64,000 nt of DNA, from contig NC_053392.1 in assembly GCF_905171765.1 (NCBI RefSeq), positions 397,076,119 through 397,140,118 on the forward strand. The letters run 5' to 3'. This document shows, in pieces, positions 32,359 to 44,352 of the stretch (the first letter of the stretch is position 1; each line of letters begins with the position of its first letter). The stretch comes from Bufo bufo. Taxonomy: Eukaryota > Chordata > Amphibia > Anura > Bufonidae. A program made the position numbers and the translations under genes. The notes under the pieces were generated by a model. It made no database searches. It saw only the letters and a list, made by a program, of their open reading frames with translations, and had not been told where the DNA came from.

Positions 32359-33430
32359 GAATCTCGTTCTCCAACGTGCAAATACTTAGTCCCAAACCCT
32401 CAAGAAACAGAAAGTCAATTAAATTTACCCCAGCACCACAATCGAGAAAAACATCATTTCTAGACTCTAGCGCCACCATAGCTGAAAGGAGAAAATGAGA
32501 ACTGCAGGGAACATTCATACTACCAAGTGTGAGGGAGGTTTCTTTTTCTTTTTTTTTTTTTTTCTTTATCACTTTCCCCTGTGGTTCAACATACGGACAA
32601 GAAAAAACAAAATGACCCCTCTTTCCACAATAGAAAGATAAATTGTGCGCTTTACGAAAGTCTCTACTATCCGAATAGAAAGATATCTGACCTAACTGCA
32701 TGGGTTCCTCCCCTACCCCAGAATAACAAGCAATATCACCCTGGGCAGCTGGTGAAACAAAACCACACGCGGGAGGAATCCCCTGCACAGAGGGACCCAT
32801 ACACCTCTCTCTGATAAGTCTATCCAAACGTATCGCCAAAGACATTGCGTTTTCCAAAGTATCTGGGTATTCATGAAAAGCCAGAGCATCCTTCAACCTT
32901 TCAGATAACCCCTGACAAAACTGGCTACGTAACGCGGGGTCGTTCCACCCCGACTCAGTAGCCCACCTCCTAAACTCTGTGCAGTAAACCTCAGCAGTAT
33001 GTTTACCCTGTAGTAAGTTACGTAATTTTGACTCTGCCATCGAAACTCGATCTGGGTCATCGTAAATCAATCCCAGGGCTTTAAAAAATTCCTCCACCGA
33101 CCGGAGAGCCAGAGAACCGGGCGGCAGGGAAAAAGCCCAGAATTGTGCGTCCCCTTTCAGCAAAGACATGACGATACCCACCCTCTGATCCTCATTACCT
33201 GATGAAAATGGGCACAATCGAAAGTACAACTTACATGATTCCTTGAAACTGAAAAAATCATCAGTACTCCCTGCAAATTTCTCCGGAAGAGCGACTTTAG
33301 GCTCCCCAACAATTTGACCTGTACCTGAAGCCAACACCCTCTGACACTGTGTGACCGTACTACGTAGATCCGCAACCTCCAGGGACAAACCCTGCATGCG
33401 GTCAACCAGTGCATCAATTGACGCCATCAC
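32327..33430 (-). pseudogene. Gypsy gag with start of protease, zinc knuckle damaged
   Basis: Gag forms the particle and packages RNA. The 367-codon frame begins MMASIDALVDRM, just inside the 5' LTR, with a coiled-coil-like start, a capsid-type region (KFAGSTDDFFSFKESCKLYF) and a zinc knuckle near residue 260. The knuckle should be C-X2-C-X4-H-X4-C, but the first cysteine is serine (NLSFYCGKRGHFVFSC). A lysine run (32552-32569) comes from a poly-A expansion. The protease active site reads LDCGAGVNLI, where DSG or DTG is expected. The frame ends just after it because of the small duplication described for pol. Confidence 0.9.
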
Positions 33431-33472
33431 ATAAACACTGAGAAATGGCGGTCACAGTATGGCGGATTATAA

Positions 33473-33963
33473 TGTCACGGCGGACGTGCACAGTTTAACA
33501 GATAACACACCAACCAGGCTCTGGACGAGAGACAGGGGAAGGGTCACCTCCTAGTTTATCCCTGACCTCTTTCCCTGCAATGCTCAGCCCACAGACAAAC
33601 CTTGAAGGTAGATTTGCTGTGTCCTCCAGCCTATACTAACAGAACCCTGAACTCCCTGAGATGGTGAAGTGGGGAGAAAGGAGCAGCCTGCTCGCACAGA
33701 ACCTGGATGGGATAGATGACATAAACAACCAAACAAGAAAAGACACTTATCTGCTGAGAGCAGGAACAAACCTTCCCTCCAAACTTCCCAGACCATAATG
33801 AACAGTATAATCCGCTCAGAGCACTTAGCTGGAGACCATTTAAACTAATGACTCCACCCAGTGCACCTGATGCGAGGCGGATCCAGCACAGCATCAAAAC
33901 AAATACTAGACTCGTGCTGCAATCCTGGCTGACCTCCGCACATCGTCCGAGTGGGGCATGACA
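33473..33963 (-). repeat. 5' LTR of the Gypsy element, 491 bp
   Basis: Uninterrupted LTR with TGTCA...TGACA ends, followed by the CTGTA target copy at 33964-33968. It holds the promoter and polyadenylation signals for the minus-strand transcript. I did not find a convincing tRNA-type primer-binding site starting TGG next to it. Confidence 0.93.
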
Positions 33964-33968
33964 CTGTA

Positions 33969-34330
33969 TGGCTGTTTTATCTGGACCTTTGCGCCACAAT
34001 CTTTGTCAGAAATACACCTAATATAGGCGTGATGTGAACCCACTGGAGGGGCAGGGGGAGGGGGGGTTCGTACAAAAATTTGCTGTGGGGCCTAGTCAGT
34101 TCCAGCTTCTAGGTAGTGAGGACCTCTTACACATTATAATGACCCCAGTTCCCCCAATTTAGTATAATGACCCCAAGTGACCCTCCATTCAGTATAATGA
34201 CCCCTAGTAACCCCATACAGTATAATGACTGGGGGTCATTATTCTGAATGAGGGGTGACTGAGGGTCATTATTCTGAATGGAGGGCCACTGTTGGGTCAT
34301 TATACTGTGTCCTGTCCTGTCAAAAATAAT
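33969..34330. repeat. Short tandem and inverted repeats
   Basis: 'TTCAGTATAATGACCCC' units at about 34158-34230 are followed by their inverted form GGGGGTCATTATTCTGAATG at 34235-34290, a small foldback of tandem units. Confidence 0.65.
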
Positions 34331-35180
34331 ATCTAATACATCAAGGTTGGCTGGTAAGGAAGGGGAGTAAACACTCCAGTAATAAAGTGGTTAAAAAAAA
34401 TTGAGTAAAAAAATTTGGGAAATTCAAAACGCCCTCCTTTCCCCATATTAAAAATATTTTTTTTTTATCATTTTACCTGGCCGAAAATGCCTGTGCTATT
34501 AACATATAAATGTGTTTCACATACAGTGAACCCAAAAATCAAAATGGCTGACAACTTTTTTTTGTCGCTTCACTTCCCCAAAAGAAATTGAATAAAAAGT
34601 AATAGTCAAATACACTCCAATATGGTATTATTAAAAATAGACAAGTCTCCATAGACATAACTATAAAAAATAGTTATGGGGAACAGAATATGGTGATGCA
34701 AAGAAAGAAAATTTAATTTTTCCAAAGTTTTAATTTTTTTCAGTATTAAAACACAAAAACAAACTATACAAATGTGGTATTGGTGCAATTGTACTGACTC
34801 ACAGAATGAAGCTGATGTCAGTTTTACTGGATAGGGAATGATGTAAAAACAAAACCCATAAAACTTCTGGAGGAATTGCCTTTTCTTCCCAATTCCTCTG
34901 CATTTGGAATCCCCCCCCCCCCCCCCATTATATTATATGCAATAATAAATGGAAGGTAGAACTTGTCCTGAAAAAAAAAAACTAGCCTTCATACTATTAT
35001 GTGAAAGGACAAATAAAAATTGCTCTGGGAAGCCATGGAGTAAAAAAAAGAGACCACAAAAATGTATAATGGACCAGGGACGAAAAAGGGTTAATAATTA
35101 CAATATCCTTTCCATTTTGGCTTGTTGTATCTTCCCACATGCAAAGGAAAAATGTGTCATAGAAAAATAATATAATTAGC
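34331..35180. other. AT-rich intron, probable diverged repeat
   Basis: A C-tract at 34913-34926 and A-runs. The texture is like 8.2-8.5 kb. No gene. Confidence 0.35.
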
Positions 35181-36247
35181 TGTCAGGAAATGCCCATTTC
35201 AGAGATTATTATTACATAAACATAGTAGAATATGGAATGCATTCAGTGGAAAGTAGTCTGAAGTCATGTGGATACAGGGTGTACAGAACAAGTTACAATG
35301 TTGTTAATATATCAATCTTATGTTAGCATTAATAAGCCATGAAGCAATTACAGAGCAATTATTAATTAGGGGCTCTTGAGACTTTCTAATCTGCATTTGG
35401 AGAGCTGGTTGGGTAGAGTGTTTGAATGAGTTCAATTGGTTTCCAAGCAAACAGCAAGGGTGCCAACTTTTTTCCTGATTGGTGAAGTTTCCAATGTCTC
35501 CCGGATAATATTTCCTTTAATTTATGTTGCAATATTTTTCATATTCACTTTTTTCCTCATTGGTAAATAAACATTTCCACTATATTTTGTTAACATGCAG
35601 GGAACTGATGGGAGTATGGATGCAGGATCAGACTACACAGCAGGGGTACTCAGCTATTTAGTAAAGGTCCACTTACCTGGATCTGCTGTACGGTGAAAGT
35701 CTGAGCTGGACACCACCTTCTACTTCACTTTATGTGCAGGAACTGAACAATAACACATTCGGCACATGCACAGATATATTTGAGGCTGTATGCACATATA
35801 AGTCAGCAGAGTTTTCAAATTGATTGTGCCTAAAAGTAGTCTAATTATTAATGACCCTGTGATATCACAGCTTACACTTGCAATACTGCACAACAATGAA
35901 ACTTATTTTAGCTGCATTGAATTTGAAAACCATGCCACTTTGCACATGGGGTGTTTTCTGCTCCATTGCGGTTACGATGTGGTATTTTTGGATCATTTAC
36001 TATAAAGTGGCCCAACATTTCAATTAAGCCTAGCACCTCACATCCATAAACCAATGTCTGTCACATTGGTTTTGTTAATGTGAAGCACATACAGGTTCCT
36101 TTCTGTTGTGGACAATGAGAAAGTTGATGGCTAATTCTATTGTAACCATGGAGCTAGTCCCTTGGCTTAAAGGGGTTTTCTTGTTCCTTAAAATTAAATG
36201 TGAATCCTTAGGATAGGCCATCATTTTTAAACAACCATGCAAACTGT
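35181..36247. other. Non-repetitive intron segment with homeodomain-like boxes
   Basis: 35330-35440 has CAATTACAGAGCAATTATTAATTAG-type clusters of ATTA boxes in otherwise complex sequence. 'cttaaaggggttttcttgttcc' at about 36168 is a TTAA-repeat start. No coding exon was recognised. Confidence 0.35.
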
Positions 36248-36369
36248 TTAGGCTAGTTTCACACTAGTGGTAAATTCCTCTAGCAGAGGAACAGCCTACT
36301 GGAAGACATCAAATCAGGCAATTTGCTAACAAATACACCATTTCAGGTTCAGATACTCTTTAAAGAGAG

Positions 36370-37593
36370 TAGTGGTAGGTTGTGGTGGCTCACTAGCAAG
36401 TAGTTAAGGTATGGTGCTGCAAGCTCATATAGAGGGAATCACCCCACCCTCTCTTTAAAGGCAAATGTACACTCATACACTTGGCAACCAAATTGACATA
36501 TGCAGAAAATATTTATTAAATCCCCATAAAATACAAATAATAAAATTTATAAGAACAATGTAGCAATAATATACAACATTACAGTCACATATATTGTGGT
36601 AGATATGATCGATACTATATTCGATAAAAATATATTCAATAGAAATATTCGATAAATTGAATGGTAGAAAATTCAATGTTGAAATATTCGATAGAATATT
36701 CGATACCACTCAATAGTGTCGATAAATTCAATAATATATATCACACCAAAAAACTTCAAGTATATGCTGTTATTTGGGAAAGAGGGGGTATTGTCTTCTA
36801 GCGCTCTATCCCAATTTGGGAAACTGAATGTCACTGAAAATGTTGTAGGTGTATTCACTGGGAGCGCAATATGTTCATAAAGTGTCCACAGGAATCCTGA
36901 TAATGTGAAAAGTCTCTTATAGCATATCCTTTTAAGGTCGATATGAGCTTTGAATCGAAGAAAACTTTAAATCGATATTTGGCTTACCGTCTAGCGTCTG
37001 TTGTCTCCCTATTGCTTCAATGGAGCTTTAAATATTTGCTGGCTTATTCAGTCGCTCCATACAGCAAGCTGGTTTAAATTTTGCGGGAGTTCCAAAGATC
37101 GCGGGAGTTGCCACTCTGTTCCGCAATTTCCTTTGGTGCAGCTTTCGACGATAAGAATAGTTAATCCTTTACTGTAGAAATTTTCTTCTGTATGGCCATA
37201 CAGTATTATCGGAGGCTTTTCAATGCAGGTACATCACTTGTTTCACCATACGCGTTTCGGGTAGATTCACTCTCCCTTCCTCAGTGGTCGAGTGTCTGCC
37301 TGCTCTGCCTCCATTTTTATCCATTCCTTTAATTGCTTCCCAAATCTCGGACACCTGTTGTTCATACTGCTCCCAGTTGGCCAGGGAATCCTCCCACATA
37401 ATCAGGGGATAATTCTATACAGCCTTGAATTTTTATTTATTTTTCTTCTTGCAGTTTCCATGCGTTTTTTGGGGAACACATGCGTTTTTTGGCCCAGATG
37501 TCCCAATTGGTGTGATATATCATTGTGTGAAATATAAACTTGATATCTGATTGCTAACACTTATAAAATGACTTTTTATAATAAAATATTATT
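36370..37593 (-). mobile_element. PLE terminal repeat, antisense, 15-bp target duplication
   Basis: ACTCTTTAAAGAGAG is present at 36355-36369 and 37594-37608. There is no coding part; the minus strand carries a hammerhead motif at 37288-37245. The middle has runs of ATTCGATA boxes in both orientations (36605-36730), which read like a diverged foldback satellite. Confidence 0.65.
37245..37288 (-). ncRNA. Hammerhead ribozyme motif (PLE, antisense to UST)
   Basis: On the minus strand: stem I ACCA paired with TGGT, core CTGAGGA, an extra A, stem II GGG paired with CCC, core GAAA, stem III as the self-complementary ACGCGT, then A as the cleavage nucleotide. All conserved core bases are present. 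Confidence 0.72.
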
Positions 37594-37608
37594 ACTCTTT
37601 AAAGAGAG

Positions 37609-38035
37609 ACTACACACACCACTTTAAGAATAGCAAAATGTATAAGTAAATTTATTAAGGGAATAAGGATAATTATAAATATATTTCCCTTTTTAGCAAA
37701 TTAGGTAAAAACAAAGAATAGAAAACTTAAAAACAATAAGCGGTTGGACAAAAGACAGCAACACACAACTACTAATTACATAATTACACCCACACTTCAT
37801 TTACAGTCCTAACTACATTCAGAATGAAGGTACTTACATCACCAATTGAGTTAGCATCATCTGACAGCAACACACATCAGCTGGGGAACCCGTTTCAGCG
37901 AAAGCTGTCAGGACTCGATTAGGAATAAAAAATTTCTACACAGGGGGCGCCTCCTTCCCTCATAGATGAACTCTGAATTTGTAACTGAAAAGCTCCAGCT
38001 TTTATACTATTTTAACCATAGAGCTTCACTCCCTA
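37609..38035. other. Unassigned sequence
   Basis: AT-rich, no frame or repeat ends recognised. 'ggaacccgtttcagcgaaagctgtcagg' (37886-37913) is a small palindrome. Confidence 0.3.
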
Positions 38036-38322
38036 AAGCTGGGTTCACACCTGAGCGTTTTACAGCGCGTTCCTACGTGCTGTAAAACGCTCAACAGGCA
38101 AGAACCAATGCTTCCCTATGGGCGTACGAACGCGCTGTAAAACGCCCTACGCCCCAAGAAGTACAGGAGCTTCTTTGGGGCGTCGTGTCGCGCGTTCCCA
38201 TACATAGACTTCCGGGAACGCGCGACAATGGGCGTTCGCATACTTCCGGAGCCGCGTATGTGAGACGCCCGGAGAATCGCGCATACAGAGCGCTCAGGTC
38301 AGTACGCTCAGGTCTGAACCGG
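38036..38322. mobile_element. TWA-type MITE, right end degraded
   Basis: AGCTGGGTTCACACCTGAGCG is followed by the TTTTACAGCGCG hairpins of the 13993-14309 family. The right side ends CAGGTCTGAACC instead of the full end. Confidence 0.7.
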
Positions 38323-39014
38323 CGGTGTTGGAATATAGCTAGATTATGCAATCCATGATGGTCACTGTGCATATCTTGTTTTTCTGTTATTATTCCATAG
38401 ATCCACAATAAACCAGAATCCCAAGACAAACTATACAGACAATGTTAACTCTCTTGTACACACATTTACAACCAAGTCCTTGTTCATTTAGAGGTCTTCT
38501 ACTAAATGAAAGATTTCAGGCCTGTCTTCTTTGCTCAGTCCATCAAATAAAATTAACAAAGCCTTCCACAAACCTTTCCACACCAGTTTCCTTTCATCCG
38601 ACAGAAATATACAAGTTCTAAAAAAAAACCAGTTATGACAAAAAAAACAAGGACAAGAACAAAGTTTAACCATTCAAGTACTAACACTGCCAAACAGTCT
38701 TTAATTCATTCAGAAGTGAGAAACTTTTATCAGACAAAATGGATTCCAAATGATCAGAGACATATTCATATTTGCACTTCACTCCACCAGAGCCCATTGA
38801 TTATAATGGGACTCAGCAGGTATCCAGCCCGTTTCCGGAATTAGTGCTTGCAGCGATATTTGGCCCAATTCCTGCTCTAATGCTGGAATCAGGCCTGATC
38901 CCCACTAAGTCCCTTTATAGTCATTGGGGCCTAGTTGTTCTCCAGCCTTTTCTGGTTATACCAGATACAATGTCTTCCTCTGCCGGAAGAATTTACCGCT
39001 AGTGTGAAACTAAC
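38323..39014. other. Unassigned, then right flank of the host MITE
   Basis: 38323-38790 holds nothing recognisable. From about 38790 the 'cccattgattataatgggactc' hairpin and 'ttccggaattag...ctaatgctggaatc' inverted boxes belong to the MITE body. Confidence 0.45.
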
Positions 39015-39170
39015 CTTAATTGGCCAGGTTGCTCATATTTGACACTGCCACAACTTTTTCAGCTTGGGAGTAAAGACCTGGTAACATTACAGAGAACATA
39101 CTCCTTTAAAAAATGAGTTTTCAGCCGTGGAATTTTAGGTGGGGCCCAGCTGTCAGTATTATACAGATAA

Positions 39171-39437
39171 GGGAGAGTTCACATCACCGTTATTTTTCCG
39201 TTCTTCTGATCTGTTAGAAGAACAGAAAAATAAAGAAATAAAAGGATCTTGGGCATCGGTTATGCACATTTGGCATCCATTTTTAAGACAGAAAAAAAGT
39301 ACTACTTGCAGGGCTTTTTTTTTCAATCTTAAAAAAAATGAATCTGTGGGAGAAATGGCTCAAACAGTTGCTAAATGTGCATAATGATGCACAGGATTGT
39401 TTTTTTTTGGAAAAATAACGCTGATGTGAACTGTCCC
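39171..39437. mobile_element. TWA-flanked MITE, 267 bp
   Basis: The ends GGGAGAGTTCACATCACCG and CTGATGTGAACTGTCCC are inverted. The flanks are TAA on the left (39168-39170) and TTA on the right (39438-39440), so one base of the presumed duplication differs. Confidence 0.72.
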
Positions 39438-39440
39438 TTA

Positions 39441-40259
39441 GCTGTTTGCACATGAACATTGAACATACTGCAGGGCAACCCTTTTGCTGATTTTCTGGGG
39501 TGCCAAGAGTTTTACCCTCCCCATTTAATATTGATGGCCTATCCTGATGATTGGCGGTTGATATTCTGAAGTCAGAAAACACTTTTTAGCTGTCTTTGAC
39601 CTACTAAGATGACTGATAGGCAGAGGTCTATTAAGGAGATGATTCCTAACTAGCCAATTTCACCACATTTTTACATATTTCATATAAATTTCTACATTGT
39701 TTAACCATTTATTTTAAATTGAAATCTCCAAAAAACAAAGGATGCCTCTCATTTTATAAATCGCAAATATTGAAACACTAGAGCTTTCACTAAGCGTCAA
39801 AATTTAATCTTTGAATTAGTTTGTGGAATCTGTTTTCTTTTCTGTTGATACTGAAAACATCCTGTAAAGTAGATTTCTTGTTTAGCAGCTTGTGATTGAT
39901 GAAAATTGTAAAATTGCCAAAGGCAGTTAATCTTCATTTAGCATTTCTTTACATTTTAAGCTCCCAGTACTCTGAAACAACATAAATTAAATGATGTTTA
40001 ATGCTTTCCTTATCGTAAAATGTGTTCAGCTCCCATCCACTCATTAAACAGTCTCCAGTCTAATGCGCTCTGTATCAAGTCATTTAGCTCCAAATGATTG
40101 CTTTATTTTTTTTATTCTTTTGTAACATGTATCATTCACGTTTTATCTGTAGGTAGCAAAAACAAATCATAAGGAGACTGCTTTATCACCTCAAACTAGG
40201 AGTGTCTTTGAGGTTCTGCAACATGGAATGTAATCAAACATTTAAATACTGGCAGAAGC
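39441..40259. other. Non-repetitive intron segment
   Basis: About 800 bp of complex AT-rich sequence with many ATTA/TAAT boxes and GATTGATG. No exon-like frame. It is one of the better candidates for conserved non-coding DNA in the intron, though this is a guess from texture. Confidence 0.35.
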
Positions 40260-41768
40260 TTAACCCTTTCAGTACCGGGCCACTTTTCACCTTAATCCCA
40301 GGACGTTTTTTGCAAATCTGACATGGGTCACGTTATGTGGTAATAACTTTGGAACGCTTTTACTTATCCAAACCATTCTGATATTATCTTGTGACACATT
40401 GTACTTCTTGACCGAGGTAAATTTGATTTGATATATTTCACCTTTATTTATAAAATCCCAAATTTACCAAAAATTTAGAAAAATTCAAAATTTTCTAAAT
40501 TTCTCAACTTTTAAGACAGATAGTAATACCTCATAAAATGGTTATCAATCAACATTCCCCCATATGTCTGCTTTATGTTGGCATAATTTTGTAAGTGTCA
40601 TTTTATTTTTTTATGACGTTAGAAGACTTAGAAGTTTAGAAGCTATTTTTTTTAATTTTCAACAAAATTTCCAAAACCATTTTTTAAGTACCAATTTAGT
40701 TGCGTAATGGAAACCACCCATAAATGACCCCACCCCTCAAATTTAAAAATTCAAAACTGATGTTACAAACTTTAACCCTTGTGGTGGTCCACAAGAATTT
40801 AAGGAAATTGGAAGTGAAATTTCAAAATTTAACTTTTTTGGTAGATTTCTTGTTAATTTTTTTAACAGCAAAATAAACCTCAATATACATTACTCTGATT
40901 CTGTCGTTTTATAGAAATACCCCATATGTGGCGGTAAAGTGCTTTATGGGTATGTGGCAGTGGTCAGAAGGAAAGGAGCGCCATATGAATTTTGGAGGCA
41001 GATTTTGCTAAAATGTTTTTTTGGCACCATTCTGTATTTGAAGAGACCCAGATGTACCCCTACAGTGGAAACCGTCAAAAAGTTACCCCATTTTGGAAAC
41101 TGCACCCTTCAAAGAATATATTAAAGGGGGTACTAACCACTTTGACTCCCTAAGTGTTTTACAGAAGTTGGAAACATTTGGCTGTGAAAATGAAAAGTTT
41201 CGTGTTTTCCAATAAAATGCTTTCGCCCCACATTTTTTCATTTTCACAAGGGTTTACAGGAGAAAAAGCACCCCATAATTTGTTACTCATTTTCTCCTGA
41301 ATACGGCAACCGCCTCATATGTGGTGGTAAACTGCTGTGGGGGGCACATGGCAGGATTCAGAATGGAAGGAGCGCCATATGGCTTTTGCAGCGTAGATTT
41401 TGATGGATTGGTTTATGGGTGCCATTGGTTTTTATTTTTTAAGTGGTTGTCTTATGTGGGGGCTCAATTTTTGCAGGATGAGGTGACGGTTTGATTGGTA
41501 CCATTTTGAGGTACATAAGACTTTTTGATCGCTTGTTATAAAACTTTATGAGGCAAGGTTAAAAAAAAGTCTGTTTTGGCATCTTTTAAAAAAAAATAAT
41601 TACGCCATTCACCTTAGGCAGCATATAATGTGATATTTTTATAGAGCAGGTTGTTACGACGATACCTAATATGTCTACAATTATTTTATTTTTTTACTTT
41701 ATTTTGGGAAATTTTTTTTGGAAAACTTTATTAGTTTAATTTCCTTTTTCACTTTATTTTCCCCCCTC

Positions 41769-41869
41769 GCCTATGACAGCACCCTTGGATAGTGTCCGCC
41801 CCCTCCTCAAGACAGGAAACAGGAAACACAACCACTTGAAAAGGAGGTACCGACCCCCTTCATGCCAGT
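41769..41869 (+). repeat. DIRS left inverted terminal repeat
   Basis: CCTATGACAGCACCCTTGG through CCCCTTCATGCCAGT, complementary to 48757-48857. Confidence 0.9.
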
Positions 41870-42305
41870 TCTGTTTCCTGTCCTAAGGGACAGGTCTTGG
41901 ATTCACGCCACACCACAAAGGAGAGCTGCGGGCGCCCCATGTGAGTAACTTAAGAGGAGGGCCTACCCGGCGGTGTAAGTCTTCTTTAAGAAGCCGCTGC
42001 AGAAGTATGGACCTCTGTCTCTTCCCCCCCGCTCCGGTCCCTTCTCCATCGGGAGGCTTGTTTCAGGTCTCCTGAGTGGTGAACCTCTGTGGCCGTGTTC
42101 CACATGTTCGGCTGCCAGCGTCTGACGTCACTTCCGGACGCCGATATTGCTCAGGGCAGTGGAAGAAAGCATGTGCTGCTGAAGACCGGAAGTGGGAGGA
42201 GCCGGTGCGCAGTCGGCAGAGTTCAAGTTCAGCCAGCTCACACTGCTAGCTGGAGAAGAAGCTTAGCAGCATTTTGTCTCCATACTCTGCTATTCAAGCG
42301 TAAAC

Positions 42306-42821
42306 ATGAAACAGTCACAGCGCTCAGAACCCACTGAAACCACCAATGAGTCTTCGGTACCACGGTGGGGTAAGAGGGGTTAATACTCCAGATTTCTAGA
42401 ATTCTTATTTGTTATGGAAAGAGGGAACCCCAAGAGAAGAGTTGCTTTCCTCCTTTCCAACCATATTTAACGCAATAGATTTCCTTGCGGATGCTTCTGT
42501 GGACTCTTTGAAGTTCTCGGCTAGAGCTTCCACCCTAATTCAGCTCGGAGAGCCATATGGTTGAAGGACTGGAAGGGTGACTCTTCCTTTAAGGCTAAAT
42601 TATGCGCAATACCTTGCCAGGGTGAATTCCTATTTGGCCCTGTGTTAGATGACCTGCTTGAGAAGGCTTCAGATAAAAAGAAGCGCTTCCCATCAACAGG
42701 CCAGCAGTCTCATAAAAGACCTTTCCGCGGGAGTTATCCAAGCAGGTGCCAGGTGCTGCAAGAAAGTCCAATGGATATCTTTTTTTCTGGTGCAGAAGCC
42801 ACCAAAAAGCAGCAGCAATGA
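42306..42821 (+). pseudogene. DIRS gag remnant
   Basis: The C-terminal part is recognisable in the frame ending at 42821: KDWKGDSSFKAKLC, GEFLFGPVLDDLLEKASDKKK, a block typical of vertebrate DIRS gag. An upstream ATG at 42306 opens a short frame that stops early, and most of the gag length is missing. It is not functional. Confidence 0.72.
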
Positions 42822-42839
42822 CGCCAGAGCCCCGGTAGG

Positions 42840-43608
42840 AGGTCGGCTTTTACTTTTCGCAGAACATTGGAGGAAAATATCAAACAGCCCTTGGATAATC
42901 TCTATCCTTTCAGAAGGTTACAAGATAAATTTTCTGAGACTGCCGCCAGAAAGATATGTTGTAACAGACTATCGTTCCAGTCCCCAAAAGCAAGCGGCCT
43001 TGGTTTCAGAAGTATCTTCCCTTCTAGCAAAAAATGTTCTGTCAGAAGTCCCAGTTCAGGAAAGAAAGTTTTTTTTTTCAACTCTCTTTTTTGTAAAAAA
43101 AAAACAAATGGCTCCTACCGTACAATAATAAACCTAAAATTGCTGAACAAGTTCCTAGTGTATGAGAAATTTTGTATGGAAACAATCAAGTCTTTGATAC
43201 TAAATTTGTTTCCAGAGTGTTTCATGGCATCCCTAGATCTCAGGGATGCATACTACCACGTCCCCATACATCCCAATCATCAGAGATACCTGAGAGTAGC
43301 GGTTCAGTTGGAGGACAGAATACTTCACTTACAATTTCGGGCTCTTCCCTTTTGGACTATCTCAAGCCCCCAGCGTATTCACGAAAATTGTGGCGGAAAT
43401 GATGGCCCATCTGAGAGAGAGGGATCTGGTGGTCATTCCATACCTAGACGACTTCCTCCTTCTGTCTCAGATGTCGGAACAGCTAATGGGGCAGATTTCA
43501 TGGTTCAGAGAGACATTAGACAGATTGGGTTGGGACCTGAACCTAGAGAAGTCCAATCTTGTGCCGAGTCAGTTGTGCACCTTTTTAGGGATGACTAGAC
43601 TAGACTAG
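42840..43608 (+). pseudogene. DIRS reverse transcriptase, N-terminal part, frameshifted
   Basis: The reverse transcriptase motif A region reads MASLDLRDAYYHVPIHPNHQRYLRV, and the catalytic pair is in VVIPYLDDFLLL (around 43440). They lie in two different frames: the first ends in LHLQFRALPF near 43355, where one base appears lost, and the second starts with AEMMAHLRERDL. A TAGAC triplication near 43600 follows. RNase H continues only after the PLE insertion, at 46507. Confidence 0.85.
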
Positions 43609-43874
43609 ACTCAAGGCAGCAGATTTGTTCTCTTCCCCTTCACAAGGCTCGCCTAATCATATACCAGGTTCAGGGACTTGCCTTTCGACAGTCAGTATCC
43701 CTAACGTAAGCCATGTCAGTCTTAGGTCTCATGACAGGAAAAATAGTCGGCACTCACTCAGTTTGCACGTTGCACGGGATAGGACTGAAATCCACGTATA
43801 TTCAAGGAAAATCCCAGCAGTCGTGTCTTCAATCAATAGGATATTTATTTCATCAAATTAGAAATGTCCACAAT

Positions 43875-43912
43875 CCTGGACACGTTGCGGCTAGCATGCC
43901 TTCATCAGCAGA
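43875..43912 (-). ncRNA. Hammerhead-like motif in the inverted PLE arm
   Basis: Minus strand: CTGCTGATGAAGGCATGCTA then GCCGCAACGTGTCCAG. It is the partner of 46381-46418. The second core box is GCAA rather than GAAA, and stem III has one mismatch. Confidence 0.5.
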
Positions 43913-44129
43913 TACAGGTATACAAAATTACCTGGTTTATATAGAGGGATATACTCCTCCCCTCATGACAACATCTCCCACTCCCATTACCTACACAGGT
44001 GATGGGAGGGGTGTATAATTTGCAAAGAAAAAACGTCCATTAGTAAATCACAAAAAATGGGTCTGTGTCTCAGATTATACTTCACAATCACATGTATGCA
44101 AAAAAATGATACTAAATCATATCCACATT

Positions 44130-44156
44130 TATATATATATATATATATATATATAT
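44130..44156. repeat. TA microsatellite (left PLE arm)
   Basis: Inverted counterpart of the longer TA run at 46110-46161. Confidence 0.85.
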
Positions 44157-44352
44157 CTCATACATTGCCAGGTATATAAGGCCCCTCACCGAATATTAGA
44201 AGTCTGAAAAATAGAACATAAGCATAATATTAGCTTGTTAGATATGCATAATCTCATAGTCCCTATTAAGGCCTCTGGGATGTAAAGTATCCAACGTGTG
44301 GATCCAATACGCCTCTCTGCGCAGTAACAGCTTCTTCAGATCACCTCCTCTC

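Larger units (their letters stand above)
26619..33963 (-). mobile_element. Gypsy-type chromodomain LTR retrotransposon
   Basis: LTRs begin TGTCACGG and end GCATGACA, and CTGTA is duplicated at 26614-26618 and 33964-33968. Coding order on the minus strand is gag, protease, reverse transcriptase, RNase H, integrase, chromodomain, which is the chromovirus branch of Metaviridae. Where both LTRs can be compared (about 490 bp), I count four substitutions and one 7-bp indel, so insertion was fairly recent, yet the reading frames are broken in several places. It is antisense to UST. A 2.1-kb TTAA element lies in the 3' LTR. Confidence 0.95.
36251..39015. mobile_element. TWA-flanked MITE expanded by insertions
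   Basis: The left end GGCTAGTTTCACACTAGTGG (TTA at 36248-36250) and the right end CGCTAGTGTGAAACTAACC (TTA at 39016-39018) are inverted; AATTCCTCTAGCAGAGG and GGAAGAATTTACCGC mirror each other inside. About 2.5 kb of foreign DNA (a PLE terminal piece, a further MITE and unassigned sequence) lies between. Confidence 0.72.

Noticed and set aside
29539..32463. Plus-strand frames across the Gypsy element
   Set aside because: They lie opposite clear gag and pol motifs on the minus strand and have no recognisable content.
33440..33472. tRNA primer-binding site next to the Gypsy 5' LTR
   Set aside because: The bases after the LTR on the minus strand (TTATAATCCGCC) do not begin with TGG or match a tRNA 3' end I can name.
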